64,000 nt of DNA, from positions 17,256,261-17,320,260 of the forward strand of contig NC_082605.1 of the NCBI RefSeq assembly GCF_030936135.1, in the 5' to 3' direction. Below, one piece after another: positions 60,401 to 64,000 of this stretch. Numbering within the stretch: position 1 is the stretch's first letter; every line of letters begins with the position of its first letter. Origin of the DNA: Gavia stellata. Its lineage: Eukaryota > Chordata > Aves > Gaviiformes > Gaviidae. Under the pieces are notes generated by a model that saw nothing but the letters and a program-made list of their open reading frames with translations, was not told where the DNA came from and made no database searches. Made by a program: the position numbers and the translations under genes.

Positions 60401-63400
60401 ATCAGAAGTGGGTGAGCTTTTACTGCACTATAACAACAAAAACATTGTTTTATTTTCCACTTTATCTTTTATTCTTACTAAATATCACAGTACTGTTGGG
60501 GCTTTTTTGCTACAGTATATTTATATGCCTGTTGCTGTGCAACTTACGTGGTTTTTTTATTGTATCAAATCAACTGCTAGTAAATCTGTAAAGCAAAGGA
60601 AGTAAATTTTAATGGGAAAACTAACAGTGCCTGCCAAATTGAGAGGGGTGCAGAAATCTAAGTTGGTATGTGAAAATTGACAGGCATCAGTTTCCTTATA
60701 GCTATATTAGACGTGCTTGAAACAGTCTTATTTTTGAAGTGGATATTCCAGTGTGTGGAGAATGGGAGTGGCAGGGGTGGGGTGTTTTAGGTAGTTGGGT
60801 TGCCTAATAAAAGAAAATACTAAAATAAAATTCAGTTGACAGATCGTCTGTATTATTTTCCTTAATTTTTTTTTTTTTTGCATATGCTGATTTGCTCCCT
60901 TAGGTATCAGGTGCATGATGTAAAATGTACACAGAGTATTCTTTGTGCAAAGATGCATTGTCTTTGCAGAATTAGAGTGCTGTGCTGGTATCACACAGGA
61001 GTTGAGGCCATGGTCAGCAGGGGAGAGGGTAGAAGAGGTTGAAAGATGAGTACTACGCGTGCCCTATGTAGCAGGGAAAATAATGTGTTAACTGATGATG
61101 TTTTTGGTATGAAGATGGCAGTAATGCCATCAAGCAAGAGATGCAACTGTCTCTAGTTCTTATTTTTATTGGTTTTGAAAAAGTTTCTGTTTTCAAAGAC
61201 TATTTTGACTCTGGTGTTTCTGATGTCACTTTTTTGTTTTTGTTTTAGTATTATTAAATTTTGTTGTTTTCTCCTATCACAAAAGATACAGTCATGGGTA
61301 GATTGTATTCCTCCAGTTCTCGGTTAGTAAGAAGAATGTGCAAATCTGTAAGTGAATGGTTGTTACAGCTATACTTGCTCAGTTACTGGGCGCTGAGATA
61401 CAGCCAGTACCCAGTTGCATTGCTGTGATAGGGACAGTTACATAGGGAAGGATGGCAAAACCCACACAAGCCAATTTTTTTTCCTCAAAAGCCTAGATAA
61501 GAGATGGGGAAGGGTGAGGAGCTTGGAACACGTTCACCATTTGCAGTCACGATGTATCAAAATACTTCTGCTGCAATGAGCAGTTTTATGTAAACTGTGA
61601 GTTTAGGTTTAAATAAAACAAACTTCCTTTTTCCTACTACAAAAGTACAGCTGCTGCAAAGTACAGAGTGCTGTGTGTGAAAGAGGAGAAAAGTACCAAA
61701 CCTGTTGATGCCAAAACAATTCATAACAGTAGCATGCTTTGGGGTATATGACTTAAGATACAATTCAGAATATTCTCTGGATGATATAGTTGATTTTAAT
61801 TGAAGCTAGGATTGTGACTAGTTGCTTGGCCAGAACTTTTTTCCCCTCATAATAGACCCTGTTTTTCTGCATAATAACTGAAGTGTTTCTGTGTACCCTT
61901 TCATATTAGATTACCCCAGATTTTAATATTACTGTGTAAACACCAAGTTTGTTTCCTTAATTCTGTTTAATTTTGATGTCATTATTGCAAAGTTAAACTC
62001 AATGTTGAGGGTTCCTTAAGGTATTTTAGGATTAGGGATGTAACAGATGGGTTTTTTGCCACAAAAACATAAATAATAATTTGTTGGTTAAAATACAGCA
62101 GTGGCACAATGAGATCATACCACCTAAAAATAATGCATTGACTTTGAAGATTTCTTACATGACAAATTGTATGTTCGGCATTTATGTAATATTATACAAA
62201 TTGGCCGGAGAAATTTAAAATATCTTCAAGTCTGAAAACTAATTAATGAGTAAATGGGAATAGTTTTTGCAGATGACTGACTTCATTCAAATTGCTGATG
62301 AAAACCTGATGTAACAGAATACAATGTGTGCAGGGAGACTTTTTAATCTGTTGAAAGGCTTTAAATATACTACTTGTGTTTCATTGAGAAATTTATTAAT
62401 CAGTCTTTCTACAGACAATCTTCTGTAAACTTGCTCACTGAAATTTTGTATTATTCTGTATAATGAACTTAGAAAAACTGTTTAATAGTTTTGAATGAAC
62501 AATTTGACGTACATTTTGTGTTAGATTTTCTGAAAGATTAATTGTGTGTAGCTGAATTCGTATACAAAGAATTTAAGTAAGTACTTAGATGTCTGCTTTA
62601 ATATGTGTTTTGTATATAATTACAGGAACATTCAAATCTTGGGAGCCTAAAATTAGAACTCCCAGCTGCACGCTAGGCTGCAGGTGCACGTGTGCGTGAC
62701 ACACTTCTCTTTGGTATCTGCTGCTCAGTTTTTATCAGTGGGCATGATACAGAAATTTCCCAAGACTGTTAAATCTTAGAGAACAGGAGACGTGGCGACT
62801 GTCAGCATTGCATTCTGCATCCTCTCAGAGAGAGGAAAGGCTACAGGAGAATTGCACTGATCATGTGCTCGTAGCCTTTCAAAAGGACTGTTGTTTGGAT
62901 TTGCCACTTGGGTATGCACGGAGGAGAGTTACTGCCCGCAGTATGTGGCAAACCTTTTTGCTGGAGGTGAAGCTGGGGATGGTGGTGCAGGGGATGTGAT
63001 TTTGGAAATGCAGCATGGCTGAACCCACAGAAGACGTGAGCTGGGAGAGGTAGGTCCTCCTTCACCCTTTCAGGTTTCACTGGACAAGATTCTGCCTTGA
63101 ATTTGGGAAAGCAAAGTAAAAACTACAGAACTGTAGCTTTGGAAAAATAGACTGTCTTGAGTTTTGAAAGGAGGCTGGACAGAGAGGACTCCGCTTTTAG
63201 AGCGTTCTAACACTAAAGATTTACGACAGTGATCAAATCTCATAATGTAGCTCCTGTGCCTAGTTAAACTAGATTGTGGGGTTTTTTGGTCTTGAAGTGA
63301 AAAATGATTTTTCTGAGCCAAAACTTTGGGGTTTGGGTATTCTTAGGACTTTATTAAAATGCTGTGTAATTGCTATATTTGCCAAAGTGGAAAATGCAGT

Positions 63401-64000
63401 AAAAAACATTTAATCAAGTCTTCAGCTGTTCCTTCCTTCATCCGATCAATCAGCAACTGCACAGTGAAACAAAGTTCATGCACTTGTGCTCAGAACTCAA
63501 GGAGAGCTGTGCCTTTCAAACGTCTCCTCAAATAGCTGGGCTTTCAAAGCTGTATGTGCAAAAAATGTAAGTTACTTAATGGACAGAGCAGAGTTGGCAA
63601 GGAATTTAAAAAATAGATAACCTTGCAGAAAATACTTTAGCAATGCTTTGCTCTGAGCCTAAATGAAACAGCTCGGGTATGGGAATGTCCATTTGTTTTC
63701 CTTTATTTTGTATTAAAAGGTTACTTTGTATTTGAGGCAACACGATCACAAACCTTGTGGGACAAATTTTTTAAAGTGTTTCTGTATGTAAATTTGATTG
63801 TTTTATGTTCGGTCTGTTTGATTATGCATATGTTCTTAGCAAGCACAAATTTGTTATGCCTGCACATATGGTTCATAAAATACTGGTGTTCTATTAATAC
63901 GTAAGTGTTCATTACTTGACATTTTGCAGAAAACCCTCAAGTATGTGTATTTTACTAGAATCTCTTATTTTGTTTTAAAACTTCTGTAAACCAGAACACT

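Larger units (their letters stand above)
47635..64000 (+). other. ATXN7: ATXN7 intron (continues beyond window)
   Basis: More than 16 kb of mostly AT-rich sequence after the second coding exon. I searched for the next conserved exon (encoding DMPIFGFCPAHDDFYLVV in human) and did not find it, so it should lie to the right of this window. The intron contains a protein-like but frameshifted stretch on the minus strand (51045-51466), a locally GC-richer segment at 57450-58620 and short low-complexity runs. No nested gene is established. Confidence 0.8.

Noticed and set aside
1-64000. CRISPR arrays, operons, phage or insertion sequences, and intact endogenous retroviruses
   Set aside because: No spaced direct-repeat array, no closely packed genes, no LTR pair and no intact transposase or polymerase frame were seen. 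The only mobile-element traces are truncated CR1 and MIR-like relics.

Overview
This is vertebrate nuclear DNA, most likely from a bird. Coding exons are short, have GT-AG splice sites, and sit in AT-rich, intron-rich DNA. The promoters are sharp CpG islands, and the recognisable interspersed repeats are CR1-type LINE 3' ends like those common in avian genomes. There are no prokaryotic, CRISPR or phage features. The species cannot be named from the sequence alone.

Two protein-coding genes can be identified with confidence. THOC7 (THO complex subunit 7, mRNA export) is complete on the minus strand. Its eight coding exons between 19746 and 11182 give 204 codons plus stop, the length I recall for human THOC7. 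The 5' end of ATXN7 (ataxin-7, SAGA deubiquitinase-module subunit) is on the plus strand. It has a likely non-coding first exon ending at 46524, a first coding exon at 46668-46917 and a second at 47566-47634, after which an intron runs off the right edge. THOC7 and ATXN7 are head-to-head neighbours, as on human 3p14, so this is conserved synteny.

Layout: 1-10860 is the flank beyond the THOC7 3' end, with one CR1 relic (about 1735-1995), an orphan CpG-rich patch (about 6480-6760) and one unusually long unassigned open frame (4293-4964). 10860-19830 is THOC7. A shared-looking CpG island (about 19250-20520) covers its start and may fire divergently. 20520-45980 is an AT-rich intergenic stretch with CR1 relics (about 29775-29950 and 39737-40565), a MIR-like fragment, a 52-bp tandem duplication and several palindromes. 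45980-47420 is the ATXN7 promoter island, which holds a perfect 39-bp inverted repeat. 47635-64000 is ATXN7 intron.

The most interesting points are the large GC-rich inverted repeat upstream of ATXN7, the absence of a glutamine run at the position of the human SCA7 repeat, a predicted splice-dependent upstream ORF overlapping the ATXN7 start codon, and a frameshifted protein-like frame in the ATXN7 intron. I saw no sign of a new multi-gene system. The two genes act in different steps of gene expression (mRNA export and chromatin modification), and their adjacency is ancestral synteny, not an operon-like unit.
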